From Streptomyces monomycini (GTDB lineage: Bacteria; Actinomycetota; Actinomycetes; Streptomycetales; Streptomycetaceae), in contig NZ_JAFIQY010000032.1 of assembly GCF_022271435.1 (NCBI RefSeq), forward strand, positions 39,020 through 103,019: a stretch of DNA of 64,000 bases, given 5' to 3'. Shown piece after piece: positions 34,092-42,550 of this stretch. Made by a program: the position numbers and the translations under genes. How positions within the stretch are numbered: the first letter of the stretch is position 1; every line of letters starts with the position of its first letter. The notes beneath the pieces were generated by a model. That model was not told where the DNA came from and ran no database searches. It worked only from the letters and a program-made list of their open reading frames with translations.

Positions 34092-34269
34092 TGCAGTCCC
34101 CCTCCAGACCCCCGCGTACCGGCACCGTTGCGAGTACCCGGAATTCATACCGGCAATGCCGCTGTCATGGACCCGAAGAATTGGCCAAGCGGGGGCGCGG
34201 GGGCGCGCGTTGGGGGAGTGCGCGCCCCGAATGCGCCTCGTTAGGGGTTACCCGTTCGTAGCCTTCGGG

Positions 34270-34911
34270 TCAGGATCGGCGGCGCGGCGCGGTGAGGTCG
34301 ATGAGCCGGCAGACCGTCTCGATGTCGATCTTCACCTGGGCGATCGAGGCGCGCCCGGAGAGCCAGGTGATCAGTGCCGAGTGCCAGGTGTGCTCGATGA
34401 CCCGGACGGCGGACAGCTGCTCCGGCGTCGGCGCGCCGTCCAGCCCCATCGCGTCCAGGATGATCGCGGTGGTGAGCCGGGAGACGGTGTCCACCTCCGG
34501 ACTGACCGAACGGTCGGCGAACGTCAGGGCGCGCACCATCGCGTCCGCCAGCTGCGGCTCGCGCTGGAGCGCCCGGAAGGCCCGCATCAGGGTCTGCGCC
34601 ACCCGGGCGCCCGGCTCCCGCTCCGTCGGCGGGCGCTTGCGCAGCGTCTCGTGCATGTGCTGCAACTGGTCCTGCATGGTCGCCACGAGCAGGTGCACCT
34701 TGGAGGGGAAGTACCGGTACAGGGTGCCGAGCGCGACGTCGGACGACTCGGCGACCTCGCGCATCTGTACGGCGTCGAACCCGCCGCGGCCGGCCAGCCG
34801 GGCGCTGGCGTGCAGGATGCGCCGGCGGCGGGCCTCCTGACGCGCGGTCAGGGGAGGACTGGCGGGGAGCGCCGCACCGGCCGCTGTGGAGTCCGTAGTC
34901 ATATGTCCCAT
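34270..34911 (-). CDS. kstR: TetR-family repressor, KstR-like
   Basis: 213 residues. HTH at ~25-70: RRRRILHASARLAGRGGFDAVQMREVAESSDVALGTLYRYFPSKVHLLVATM. The VQMR-VA---DVA-GTLYRYFPSKVHLLV string and the ligand-domain end (TWLSGRASIAQVKIDIETVCRLI) agree closely with my memory of mycobacterial KstR, the repressor of cholesterol catabolism relieved by a sterol-derived CoA thioester. Matching 14-bp operators occur upstream of several genes here. Two near starts (34911, 34902) are possible. Confidence 0.9.
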   Translation of the reverse strand: MGHMTTDSTAAGAALPASPPLTARQEARRRRILHASARLAGRGGFDAVQMREVAESSDVALGTLYRYFPSKVHLLVATMQDQLQHMHETLRKRPPTEREPGARVAQTLMRAFRALQREPQLADAMVRALTFADRSVSPEVDTVSRLTTAIILDAMGLDGAPTPEQLSAVRVIEHTWHSALITWLSGRASIAQVKIDIETVCRLIDLTAPRRRS

Positions 34912-35119
34912 TCCGTGACAGTCCGCCCGCGGTGCGGCGCGTACCGGTCATGCGATCGGCACAGCATGGCAGGGGCGCAGGTGGTGGTGCGAATCACCTG
35001 GTGCTGCTCTTTCCGCCGGGTTTCCGGCCGGTAGATTCGAAGCTCCTTGAACTGGTCGGTAGCCCACCGGCCGCCGTGGCCCGCGGGCCGGTCGCCGGCC
35101 GGCCGCGGCCGAACCGTAC

Positions 35120-35133
35120 TGAAACTTGTTCTA
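35120..35133. promoter_or_regulatory. KstR-like operator (full consensus match)
   Basis: TGAAACTTGTTCTA fits TnnAACnnGTTnnA at all 8 fixed positions. It lies between the kstR start and the divergent glycosyltransferase GTG (55 bp from the latter), so it could serve autoregulation and the operon downstream. Confidence 0.7.
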
Positions 35134-35187
35134 GATTAGCGCCAGCGGTTACGCTCCGGCGAAAGTCCAGCGAGAAGGGGGCCGAGA

Positions 35188-36600
35188 GTGTCCGCCGAGG
35201 CCGTCCAGGCAGCCGCGCAGCACCCCGCCGAGGCCCCCGCCGCCTCCCCGGGTCCGGACGGCGACCGCCCCCTGCGCATCGCCCTGCTGACCTACAAGGG
35301 CAACCCGTTCTGCGGCGGCCAGGGCGTCTACGTCCGCCATCTCTCCCGCGAACTGGCCCGCCTGGGCCACACCGTCGAAGTGATCGGCGCCCAGCCGTAC
35401 CCGGTCCTCGACGACGTGGCCGCCTCCTCCCGGCCGGAGTCCGGGGGCGGCGTCACCCTCACCGAGCTGCCCAGCCTCGACCTCTACCGCCAGCCCGACC
35501 CGTTCCGCACGCCCGAGCGCGGCGAGTACCGGGACTGGATCGACGCCGTCGAGGTCGGCACCATGTGGACCGGCGGCTTCCCCGAACCGCTCACCTTCTC
35601 GCTGCGCGCCCGCCGCCACCTCGCCGCCCGCCGCGGCGACTTCGACGTCGTGCACGACAACCAGACCCTCGGCTACGGCCTGCTCGGCGACCTCGGCGCG
35701 CCCCTGGTGACCACCATCCACCACCCCATCACCGTCGACCGGCAGCTCGACCTCGACGCCGCCGAAGGCTGGAAGCGGCGCGCCTCGGTCCGCCGCTGGT
35801 ACGGCTTCACCCGGATGCAGAAGCGCGTCGCCCGCCGCCTGCCGTCGGTGCTGACCGTCTCCGGCTCCTCCCGCCAGGAGATCGTGGACCACCTCGGCGT
35901 ACGGGACGGCCGGATCCACGTCGTGCACATCGGCGCCGACACCGACCTTTTCTCGCCGGATCCGTCGGTCCCCGAGATCCCCGGCCGGATCGTCACCACC
36001 TCCAGCGCCGACGTCCCCCTCAAGGGCCTGATCCACCTGGTCGAGGCCCTCGCCAAGGTCCGTACCGGCAACCCCCGGGCCCACCTGGTGGTCGTCGGCA
36101 AGCGCGCCGACGACGGCCCGGTCGCCGCCGCCATCGCCCGGCACGGCCTCGGCGACGCCGTCGAATTCGTCAAGGGCATCAGCGACGCCGAGCTGGTGAA
36201 CCTGGTCCGCGGCGCCCAGATCGCCTGCGTCCCCTCCTTGTACGAAGGCTTCTCGCTGCCCGCCGCCGAAGCCATGGCCACCGGTACGCCGCTGCTGGCC
36301 ACCACCGGTGGTGCCATTCCCGAGGTCTCCGGACCGGACGGCGAGACCTGCCTGTCCGTACCGCCGGGCGACGCGGACGCGCTGGCCGCCGGACTGACCC
36401 GGCTGCTGGACGACGACCGCCTGCGCCGCCGCCTCGGCGCCGCCGGGCGCGAACGCGTCCTCGCCCGCTTCACCTGGCGCCAGGCCGCCATCGGCACCGC
36501 CGAGCGCTACCGGGAGGCCATCGCCGTGCAGTCCCGGAGCGGGCGCGCCGTCCGCGGCTCCGCGCCTGCCACCGCACCGTCCCCGGCCGGCCGCGCCTGA
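35188..36600 (+). CDS. GT4-family glycosyltransferase
   Basis: 470 residues, GT-B fold. N-terminal acceptor domain begins IALLTYKGNPFCGGQGVYVRHLSRELARLGH, with a typical GGxGxY loop. The C-terminal donor domain contains the nucleotide-sugar motif SLYEGFSLPAAEAMATGTPLLAT, with the E-x7-E pair. GTG start with GAAGGGG upstream. First gene of an operon with a methyltransferase and a terpenoid-cyclase-fold protein, behind a full KstR-like operator. The sugar and acceptor are unknown; a sterol or lipid acceptor is suggested only by the regulation. Confidence 0.88.
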   Translation: MSAEAVQAAAQHPAEAPAASPGPDGDRPLRIALLTYKGNPFCGGQGVYVRHLSRELARLGHTVEVIGAQPYPVLDDVAASSRPESGGGVTLTELPSLDLYRQPDPFRTPERGEYRDWIDAVEVGTMWTGGFPEPLTFSLRARRHLAARRGDFDVVHDNQTLGYGLLGDLGAPLVTTIHHPITVDRQLDLDAAEGWKRRASVRRWYGFTRMQKRVARRLPSVLTVSGSSRQEIVDHLGVRDGRIHVVHIGADTDLFSPDPSVPEIPGRIVTTSSADVPLKGLIHLVEALAKVRTGNPRAHLVVVGKRADDGPVAAAIARHGLGDAVEFVKGISDAELVNLVRGAQIACVPSLYEGFSLPAAEAMATGTPLLATTGGAIPEVSGPDGETCLSVPPGDADALAAGLTRLLDDDRLRRRLGAAGRERVLARFTWRQAAIGTAERYREAIAVQSRSGRAVRGSAPATAPSPAGRA

Positions 36601-36703
36601 TGCGCGCCGGCCGGGCACCGACCCGCACCACCGTGACCACCGCCATGACCCGCCGCCGTCGGCCGTAGCTGCCGCGGACCTCCAGGACGAAAGCAGAGAG
36701 CCC

Positions 36704-37507
36704 TTGCTGACCGTCGACTTTTCCCGATTCCCGCTGGCGCAGGGCGACCGCGTCCTGGACCTGGGCTGCGGCGCGGGCCGGCACGCCTTCGAGTGCTACC
36801 GGCGCGGCGCGCAGGTCGTGGCGCTCGACCAGAACGCCGAGGAGATCCGCGAGGTCGCCAAGTGGTTCGCCGCGATGAAGGAGGCCGGGGAGGCCCCGGC
36901 GGGCGCCACCGCCACCGCCATGGAGGGCGACGCGCTGGCCCTGCCGTTCCCCGACGAGAGCTTCGACGTCGTCATCATCTCCGAGGTCATGGAGCACATC
37001 CCCGACGACAAGGGGGTGCTCGCCGAGATGGTGCGGGTGCTGCGGCCCGGCGGGCGGATCGCGGTGACCGTGCCGCGCTACGGCCCGGAGAAGGTCTGCT
37101 GGGCGCTCAGCGACGCGTACCACGAGGTCGAGGGCGGCCACATCCGCATCTACAAGGCCGACGAACTCCTCGGCAGGATGCGCGAGGCGGGCCTGAAGCC
37201 GTACGGCACCCACCACGCGCACGGGCTGCACAGCCCCTACTGGTGGCTCAAGTGCGCCTTCGGCGTCGACAACGACCAGGCGCTGCCGGTCAAGGCGTAC
37301 CACAAGCTGCTGGTCTGGGACATCATGAAGAAGCCGCTGGCCACGCGGATGGCCGAGCAGCTGCTCAACCCGGTCATCGGCAAGAGCTTCGTCGCGTACG
37401 CCACCAAGCCGCACCTGCCGGAACGGGCCGCCGGCCCCGCCGCCGCGGACGCCACCGCCGCCCCCGTCGCCGAAGCCGACGCCGCCGCCTCCGGGGCCGC
37501 CAAGTGA
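36704..37507 (+). CDS. Class I SAM-dependent methyltransferase
   Basis: 267 residues, apparently from TTG 36704 (MLTVDFSRF). Motif I is VLDLGCGAGRHAFE, motif II VVALDQN, motif IV FDVVIISEVMEHIPDD, typical of methyltransferase_11 family enzymes. The C-terminal half contains HSPYWWLKCAFG and a basic region, then an Ala-rich tail. AGAGAG precedes the TTG. The stop overlaps the GTG of the next gene (GTGA). The family includes UbiE-like lipid and sterol methyltransferases, but the substrate is unknown. Confidence 0.85.
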   Translation: MLTVDFSRFPLAQGDRVLDLGCGAGRHAFECYRRGAQVVALDQNAEEIREVAKWFAAMKEAGEAPAGATATAMEGDALALPFPDESFDVVIISEVMEHIPDDKGVLAEMVRVLRPGGRIAVTVPRYGPEKVCWALSDAYHEVEGGHIRIYKADELLGRMREAGLKPYGTHHAHGLHSPYWWLKCAFGVDNDQALPVKAYHKLLVWDIMKKPLATRMAEQLLNPVIGKSFVAYATKPHLPERAAGPAAADATAAPVAEADAAASGAAK

Positions 37508-38574
37508 CCACACCAGGACGTACCGAACGCCTGGTCCTGCCCGGAGTGCTGACCGCCGAACAGGCGGCCCGCACCGTCGCCGGCATCCTGGCGACCCAGC
37601 GCGAGGACGGCGCCATCCCCTGGTTCCGCGGCCACCACCTCGACCCGTGGGACCACACCGAGGCCGCCATGGCCCTGGACGCGGCCGGCGAGCACGAGCG
37701 CGCCGAGGCCGCGTACGACTGGCTGGCCCGGCACCAGAACCCGGACGGCTCCTGGTACGCGGCCTACGCCGACGGGAACGCCGCCGCCCCCACCGACCGC
37801 GGCCGCGAGACCAACTTCTGCGCGTACCTCGCCGTCGGCGTCTGGCACCACTACCTGTCCACCGGCGACGACACCTTCGTCGACCGCATGTGGCCCGCCG
37901 TCTACGCGGCCGTCGAATTCGTCCTCGACCTCCAGCAGCCCGGCGGCGAGATCGGCTGGAAGCGCGAGGACGACGGCACACCCGTCACCGACGCCCTGCT
38001 GACCGGCTCCTCCTCCGTCTACCAGGCCCTGCGCTGCGCCCTGGCCCTCGCCGACCAGCGCGAAGAGCCCCAGCCCGACTGGGAACTGGCCCTCGGCCGG
38101 CTCGGCCACGCCATCCAGCACCACCCCGAACGCTTCCTCGACAAGGCGCGCTACTCCATGGACTGGTACTACCCGGTCCTCGGCGGCGCCGTGCGCGGCA
38201 CCGCCGCCAAGGAGCGCATCGAGTCCGCCTGGGAAGACTTCGTGGTCCCCGGCCTCGGCGTACGCTGCGTCCTGCCCAACCCGTGGGTCACCGGCGGCGA
38301 GAGCGCCGAACTGGCCCTGGCGCTCTGGGCGATGGGCGAGTCCGACCGCGCCGTGCAGATCCTCAAGTGGGTCCAGCACCTGCGCGCCGACAACGGCATG
38401 TACTGGACCGGCTACGTCTTCGACGACGACGCGGTCTGGCCCGAGGAACAGACCTCCTGGACGGCCGGATCGATGCTGCTGGCCGTGGCCGCGCTGGGCG
38501 GAGACGAGGCCACCACCAGCGTCTTCGGCGGCGAACGCCTGCCGACGGGACTGGCCCCGGACTGCTGCCGCTGA
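37504..38574 (+). CDS. Prenyltransferase/terpenoid-cyclase-fold protein
   Basis: 356 residues, GTG overlapping the methyltransferase stop. Alpha/alpha-barrel repeats are visible: WFRGHHLDPWDHTEAAMALDAAGEHERAEAAYDWLARHQNPDGSWYAAY, FVLDLQQPGGEIGWKRE and TWxxGSxLLAVAAL at the end. NPDGSW and QTSWTAG resemble squalene/oxidosqualene-cyclase QW motifs, but no DXDD is seen. No signal peptide. Third gene of the KstR-box operon. Could be a glycosidase-like (six-hairpin) enzyme as well, since the repeats are not decisive. Confidence 0.8.
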   Translation: MTTPGRTERLVLPGVLTAEQAARTVAGILATQREDGAIPWFRGHHLDPWDHTEAAMALDAAGEHERAEAAYDWLARHQNPDGSWYAAYADGNAAAPTDRGRETNFCAYLAVGVWHHYLSTGDDTFVDRMWPAVYAAVEFVLDLQQPGGEIGWKREDDGTPVTDALLTGSSSVYQALRCALALADQREEPQPDWELALGRLGHAIQHHPERFLDKARYSMDWYYPVLGGAVRGTAAKERIESAWEDFVVPGLGVRCVLPNPWVTGGESAELALALWAMGESDRAVQILKWVQHLRADNGMYWTGYVFDDDAVWPEEQTSWTAGSMLLAVAALGGDEATTSVFGGERLPTGLAPDCCR

Positions 38575-38581
38575 CGGGTAC

Positions 38582-38608
38582 GGAGGGGCGCCCCGGGGCC
38601 GCCCCTCC
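38582..38608. terminator. 9-bp hairpin between convergent genes
   Basis: GGAGGGGCG (38582-38590) pairs with 38600-38608 around a 9-nt loop, between the prenyltransferase-fold gene and the convergent small membrane protein. Confidence 0.7.
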
Positions 38609-38917
38609 TCACCGCTCGACCCGCTCGATCCGCCGGATACGGGCGGCCAGCGCGTGCCCGACGAACAGGTACACGATCGCGGGCAGCCCGTAGTTCAGCA
38701 GCGTCCGCAGCCAGTCGGCGTCGAAGGTGAAGAGGTTGTAGGACCAGCCCGCCAGCCACCGCGCCGCGCCCTGGACGAAGTGCACCAGGTCGTTGGCGCG
38801 GTTCGCGTCGAGCAGGTACATCGCGATCCACAGGCCGAGGATGACGGCCGTGACGTCCGCGACGACGGTGACGGCCGTGGCCGCGTGACTGCTTCCGTAC
38901 CGGTGTCTCCTGGACAT
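38609..38917 (-). CDS. Small membrane protein, unknown function
   Basis: 102 residues from ATG 38917 (MSRRHRYGSSHAATAVTV). Two membrane segments: VVADVTAVILGLWIAMYLL (~19-38) and LNYGLPAIVYLFVGHALAA (~75-93), with a short loop ANDLVHFVQGAARWLAGW between and a basic C-terminus. An upstream ATG (38998) adds an unlikely 27-residue tail. Similar proteins are widespread in Streptomyces; function not known to me. Confidence 0.75.
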   Translation of the reverse strand: MSRRHRYGSSHAATAVTVVADVTAVILGLWIAMYLLDANRANDLVHFVQGAARWLAGWSYNLFTFDADWLRTLLNYGLPAIVYLFVGHALAARIRRIERVER

Positions 38918-39025
38918 GCCGGCCGGGTAGCCGCACCGGCCCGCGATAAACAACTCCCCGCCGTTCCCGCTCCGTTCCCGAATAACCGGAGGCGGCATCC
39001 GCTCCTACCCGTTACTGTGCGACCC

Positions 39026-39829
39026 ATGACGACCATGAACGGAACACTCGACCACGACCGCTACTGTGCCGAAGTCCTCGTGGAGGGCGACCGGTTCCGG
39101 CAGACCATCCGGGGCGCCGACCTGACGGCGGCCGTACCGACCTGCCCGGACTGGACCCTGGAGGACCTCGTCCGGCACGTCGGCGGCGCCTACCGCTGGG
39201 CCGCCACGACCGTACGGACCCGGGCCACCGAGATGGTGTCCTACGAGGCGGTCCCGGAGGCCAAGGGCCCGTCCGCCGACGACCCGGCGGCCCTGGACGC
39301 CTGGCTGGCGGAGGGCGCACGGCTGGCCGCCGAGGCGATGCGCGAGGCGGGCCCCGACGCGTCGGTCTGGGCCTGGGCCCCGGGACAGCCGTCCGGCTTC
39401 TGGCCCCGGCGGATGACCCACGAGACGATCGTCCACCGGGCGGACGCGGCCGCCACCACGGGCGCCGCCTTCCCCCTGGACCCGGAGGTCGCCGCCGATA
39501 CGATAGAGGAGTGGTCCCAGCTGATGTGCCTGCTGCCCACCCTCCGGCCCGGCCACGCCCTCAACACCCTCCTCGGCTCCGATCGCACCGTCCGCCTGCA
39601 CGCGACCGACACCCCGCCCGGCGCCCCCGCCGACTGGCTCCTCGACTTCTCCGGCACCGCCCCCACCTACCGCCACTCGACCGAACCGTCCACCGTCACC
39701 CTCCAGGGCCCCGTCGCCGACCTCCTCCGCGTCTACTACCGCCGCCTCCCGGTCGGCACACCGGGCATCGAGGTCACGGGCGACCGGGCATTCCTGGAGG
39801 AGTGGCTGGGGATGGCGGTGTTCGGCTGA
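39026..39829 (+). CDS. Maleylpyruvate isomerase / mycothiol-dependent (TIGR03083) family protein
   Basis: 267 residues. The N-terminal DinB-like bundle shows VPTCPDWTLEDLVRHVGGAYRWAATTV and later FWPRRMTHETIVHRADA, the H-x3-E-x3-H type metal site of TIGR03083 proteins. The C-terminal ~80 residues form the SCP2-like MDMPI_C domain (WLLDFSGTAP..., VTLQGPVADLLRVYYRRLP). Such proteins are thought to use mycothiol for thiol transfer or isomerisation. Single gene; substrate unknown. Confidence 0.85.
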   Translation: MTTMNGTLDHDRYCAEVLVEGDRFRQTIRGADLTAAVPTCPDWTLEDLVRHVGGAYRWAATTVRTRATEMVSYEAVPEAKGPSADDPAALDAWLAEGARLAAEAMREAGPDASVWAWAPGQPSGFWPRRMTHETIVHRADAAATTGAAFPLDPEVAADTIEEWSQLMCLLPTLRPGHALNTLLGSDRTVRLHATDTPPGAPADWLLDFSGTAPTYRHSTEPSTVTLQGPVADLLRVYYRRLPVGTPGIEVTGDRAFLEEWLGMAVFG

Positions 39830-39868
39830 CCCACCCGCCACGGCGCCCGGCGACGCGACCGGGCACGG

Positions 39869-39940
39869 GCCTCTTCGCGGCAGGCCGGGCGCCCGGCCTC
39901 TGCTGGTCAGGCCGGGCGCCGGCCTCTTCGGGTCAGGCGG
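39869..39940. repeat. 26/27-bp tandem repeat over a stop codon (3 units)
   Basis: Units at 39869, 39896 and 39922 share GCCTCT..GG.CAGGCCGGGCGCC. The stop of the minus-strand XRE gene (39933-39935) lies in the last unit and is duplicated in the middle unit. Confidence 0.75.
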
Positions 39941-40244
39941 CGTGCGGGACGAACGACAGCGACAGCTCGTCCGAGTCGATGGACAGATCGAGCTGCGCGT
40001 CGAACGCACCCGCCAGCCGGCGCAGCAACGGCAGCGTCGGCACGGTGCCGCCCCCTTCGATCCGCTCGATCTCGTCCTCACCGAGCCCCGCCCGGCGCGC
40101 CAGCTCACCCACCGACATCCCGAGCGCACCGCGCACGTCGAACACCGCCTGCCCGAGCGCGATCGCCGTCCCCGCCTCCACGTAGGCCGGGTCACTGCGG
40201 TGCTCTTCCGGCACCTGCCACCGGGTCTTGTACGGAGCTTCCAT
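39933..40244 (-). CDS. XRE-family helix-turn-helix protein
   Basis: 103 residues. The HTH is at ~43-75: MSVGELARRAGLGEDEIERIEGGGTVPTLPLLRRLAGAFDAQL. The N-terminal part (WQVPEEHRSDPAYVEAGTAIALGQAVFDVR) resembles HigA-type antitoxins. No toxin gene is adjacent, so it may be a solitary regulator. Sits convergent to the maleylpyruvate-isomerase-like gene. Confidence 0.8.
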   Translation of the reverse strand: MEAPYKTRWQVPEEHRSDPAYVEAGTAIALGQAVFDVRGALGMSVGELARRAGLGEDEIERIEGGGTVPTLPLLRRLAGAFDAQLDLSIDSDELSLSFVPHAA

Positions 40245-40326
40245 GGCGCGAGGCTAAGAGCGCAGGTGGCAGGGCGGCGGGTGGAAGGGGGGTGGTTCAC
40301 CCGCTCGTGTGGGGTGTGCGGTGAGG

Positions 40327-41337
40327 TCAGCCGTTCAGCTCTGCCAGTACCCGCAACGTCTTCAGGTCGGGGGACGTGACGAGGAGGTCGGTCACCGGGC
40401 CCTTGCGCCAGGCGGCGAGGCGGTCGGCGAGGCGGGGGCGGGGGCCGATGAGGGAGATGTCGTCGGCGAAGGTGTCGGGGACGGCGTGGACGGCCTCGTC
40501 GCGGCGGCCCTGGAGGAAGAGGTCCTGGACGCGGTGGGCCGCTTCCTCGTGGCCCATGCGGGACATCAGGTCCGCGTGGAAGTTGCGGGAGGCGTGGCCC
40601 ATGCCGCCGATGTAGAAGGCGAGCATGGCCTTGACGGGGAGCAGGCCCTCGGCCACGTCGTCGCAGAGCCGGGCGCGGGCCATCGGGGCGACGAGGAAGC
40701 CCTCGGGGGCGTCGGCGAGGGACGCTTCGTAGGCGTCGGTGCGGTACGGGGACCAGTACAGCGGGAGCCAGCCGTCGGCGATGCGCGTGGTCTGGACGAT
40801 GTTCTTGGGGCCCTCGGCGCCGAGGAGGACGGGGAGGCCGGAGCGGCGTGGGTGGGTGATGGGCTTGAGCGGCTTGCCGAGGCCGGTGCTGTCCGGGCCG
40901 CGGTAGGGGAGCGGGTGGAAGCGGCCGTCGAGCGTCACCGGGGCTTCCCGGCGCAGCACTTGGCGGACGATGTCCACGTACTCCCGGGTGGCGGTGAGCG
41001 GGCTCGCCGGGAACGGGCGGCCGTACCAGCCCTCGACCACCTGCGGCCCCGACAGGCCGAGCCCGAGCAGCATCCGGCCGCCGGACAGGTGGTCCAGGGT
41101 GAGGGCCTGCATCGCGGTGGCGGTGGGGGTGCGGGCGGCCATCTGGGCGATGGCGGTGCCCAGCTTGATCCGGGACGTGTGGGCGGCGATCCAGGTGAGG
41201 GCGGTGAAGGCGTCGGAGCCCCAGGCCTCCGCGGTCCACACGGAGTCGTAGCCCAGCCGTTCGGCCTCCTGGGCGAGTTCGACGTGCCGGGGGTCGGGGC
41301 CGCGGCCCCAGTAACCGAGTGCCAGTCCGAGTCGCAC
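40327..41337 (-). CDS. LLM-class F420-dependent oxidoreductase
   Basis: 336 residues, bacterial luciferase-like TIM barrel. MRLGLALGYWGRGPDPRHVELAQEAERLGYDSVWTAEAWGSD, then RIKLGTAIAQMAARTPTATAMQALTLDHLSGGRMLLGLGLSGPQVVEGWYG, is the TIGR03559-like F420 family. Mycobacterial Rv3520c, from memory part of the KstR regulon, belongs to this type. I found no KstR-like box directly upstream. Probably reduces or oxidises a ketone or enoyl substrate. Confidence 0.88.
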   Translation of the reverse strand: MRLGLALGYWGRGPDPRHVELAQEAERLGYDSVWTAEAWGSDAFTALTWIAAHTSRIKLGTAIAQMAARTPTATAMQALTLDHLSGGRMLLGLGLSGPQVVEGWYGRPFPASPLTATREYVDIVRQVLRREAPVTLDGRFHPLPYRGPDSTGLGKPLKPITHPRRSGLPVLLGAEGPKNIVQTTRIADGWLPLYWSPYRTDAYEASLADAPEGFLVAPMARARLCDDVAEGLLPVKAMLAFYIGGMGHASRNFHADLMSRMGHEEAAHRVQDLFLQGRRDEAVHAVPDTFADDISLIGPRPRLADRLAAWRKGPVTDLLVTSPDLKTLRVLAELNG

Positions 41338-41455
41338 GGTGGGCCCCTTCCGGGACGGCCGACGGGAGGGAGGAGAAGTGACGGGTGGGCAGGCCGGCTT
41401 AGTGGTCGGTGCACTGTATGAGGGGCGAGGGGGGAAAGGAAGGGCGGGTACGGCG

Positions 41456-41488
41456 ACGGCCCCTCACCCGGAGCGGGTGAGGGGCCGT
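41456..41488. terminator. 15-bp perfect hairpin terminator
   Basis: Arms 41456-41470 and 41474-41488 pair fully around a 3-nt loop, 22 bp beyond the stop of the minus-strand DUF5336-like gene. Confidence 0.85.
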
Positions 41489-41510
41489 GCGGCGTGGACG
41501 GCGGCCGGTG

Positions 41511-42374
41511 TCAGCCGCGCTGGATGCCGGTCGTGTCCTGGAGGACGCCGCGGCGCCCGTCCTGCGTCTGCGCGATGAGCGCCTGGCCCCGCTGGTCCAC
41601 GGCCAGGTACCACGTGCCGGGCGCCAGTTCGGCGATCGGCGTGGGCGCGCCGTCCTCGCCGTACAGCGGGCGCGCCACCGGCACCGCGAACCAGAACGGC
41701 GCGAAGTCCGCGGCGGGCGCCGGCTGCTGCGCGGCGGCCGGGGAGGGCTGCTGCCCGCCGTACGACTGCGGGCCGGGCTGGGCCTGGGCCTGCCCCGGCT
41801 GCGGCTGGCCCTGACCGGGCTGCTGGGCGCCCGGGTAGCCGTACCCGCCGTGGCCCGGCTGCTGCTGGTGGGCACCGGGGTAGCCGTAGCCCTGGCCCGG
41901 AGCCGCGCCGTACGGGGACGGGGTCTGCGGCCGCGGGGCCGGGACGAGGCCGGCCTTCAGGGCCGGTACCAGCGGCGTGGCCACGGCCGCGGCCGCCAGC
42001 ACGAGCGCGGCGATCAGGCCGAGGATCAGGCCGGCGCCCGCGCCGCCGCTGTTGACCGTCGTCCAGAAGGCGAACCAGGCGACGAACACGGTCCACGCGA
42101 CGCCGAACTGCCCGAGGTCGAGCCCGGCGACCTTCAGCGGCTGCGGCAGGGCGCGGGCCACCACGATCAGGGCGGCCGCGATCACGCCGGCCAGGAACAT
42201 GCCCATCAGCAGGGACAGCGAGTCCCAGGCGTTCGTGGACGCGATCTTCGGGCAGAAGCTGCCGGTGCAGTCGGATCCGTCGTACGAGCTGATGTCGAGA
42301 AACGAGGCGATGAACAGCAACACCGCTGCTCCGATCACCACGCCGTCGCCTCTAGTGAGGGAGCGGATGTTCAC
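41511..42374 (-). CDS. DUF5336-like membrane protein with Pro/Gln/Gly-rich linker
   Basis: 287 residues from GTG 42374 (AAAGGA 7 bases upstream). Four membrane segments at ~10-135 with an external SYDGSDCTGSFCPKIAS loop containing two Cys. Then a disordered Gly/Gln/Pro/Tyr linker (~150-222, repeats like GYGYPGAQQPGQGQPQPGQ) and a folded C-terminal domain (~223-287) with ADFAPFWFAVPVARPLYGEDG and GTWYLAVDQRGQALIAQTQDGRRGVLQD. Looks like an envelope protein. A triple GGTATCG repeat lies 138-166 bp upstream. Confidence 0.75.
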   Translation of the reverse strand: MNIRSLTRGDGVVIGAAVLLFIASFLDISSYDGSDCTGSFCPKIASTNAWDSLSLLMGMFLAGVIAAALIVVARALPQPLKVAGLDLGQFGVAWTVFVAWFAFWTTVNSGGAGAGLILGLIAALVLAAAAVATPLVPALKAGLVPAPRPQTPSPYGAAPGQGYGYPGAHQQQPGHGGYGYPGAQQPGQGQPQPGQAQAQPGPQSYGGQQPSPAAAQQPAPAADFAPFWFAVPVARPLYGEDGAPTPIAELAPGTWYLAVDQRGQALIAQTQDGRRGVLQDTTGIQRG

Positions 42375-42511
42375 GTAAGGGTCCTTTGTCGGTTCCGGTG
42401 TTCTGGTCTTCGCTGTCGCTGCCGTAAGCGCTGGTGGGCGCGTGGCGAGGCATGGGGTGGCCCCCCATCGTAAGGGGGAACCTACCGCCGGATCCTGTGG
42501 GCCGTCTTGTA

Positions 42512-42540
42512 GGTATCGGTCAGGTATCGAGTCGGTATCG
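42512..42540. promoter_or_regulatory. Three GGTATCG direct repeats, exact 11-bp spacing
   Basis: GGTATCG at 42512, 42523 and 42534, each 11 bp apart (one helical turn), so all lie on one face of the helix. The array is in the short gap (42375-42550) between the amidase stop and the DUF5336-like start. Looks like a binding site for a regulator. Confidence 0.6.
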
Positions 42541-42550
42541 GCGCCGCCCG

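Noticed and set aside
36600..36668. 22-codon frame after the glycosyltransferase (MRAGRAPTRTTVTT...)
   Set aside because: Its ATG overlaps the glycosyltransferase stop, but it has no own ribosome-binding site and no recognisable content.
39933..40244. Toxin-antitoxin pair
   Set aside because: The XRE protein resembles HigA-type antitoxins, but no toxin-like gene is adjacent on either side.
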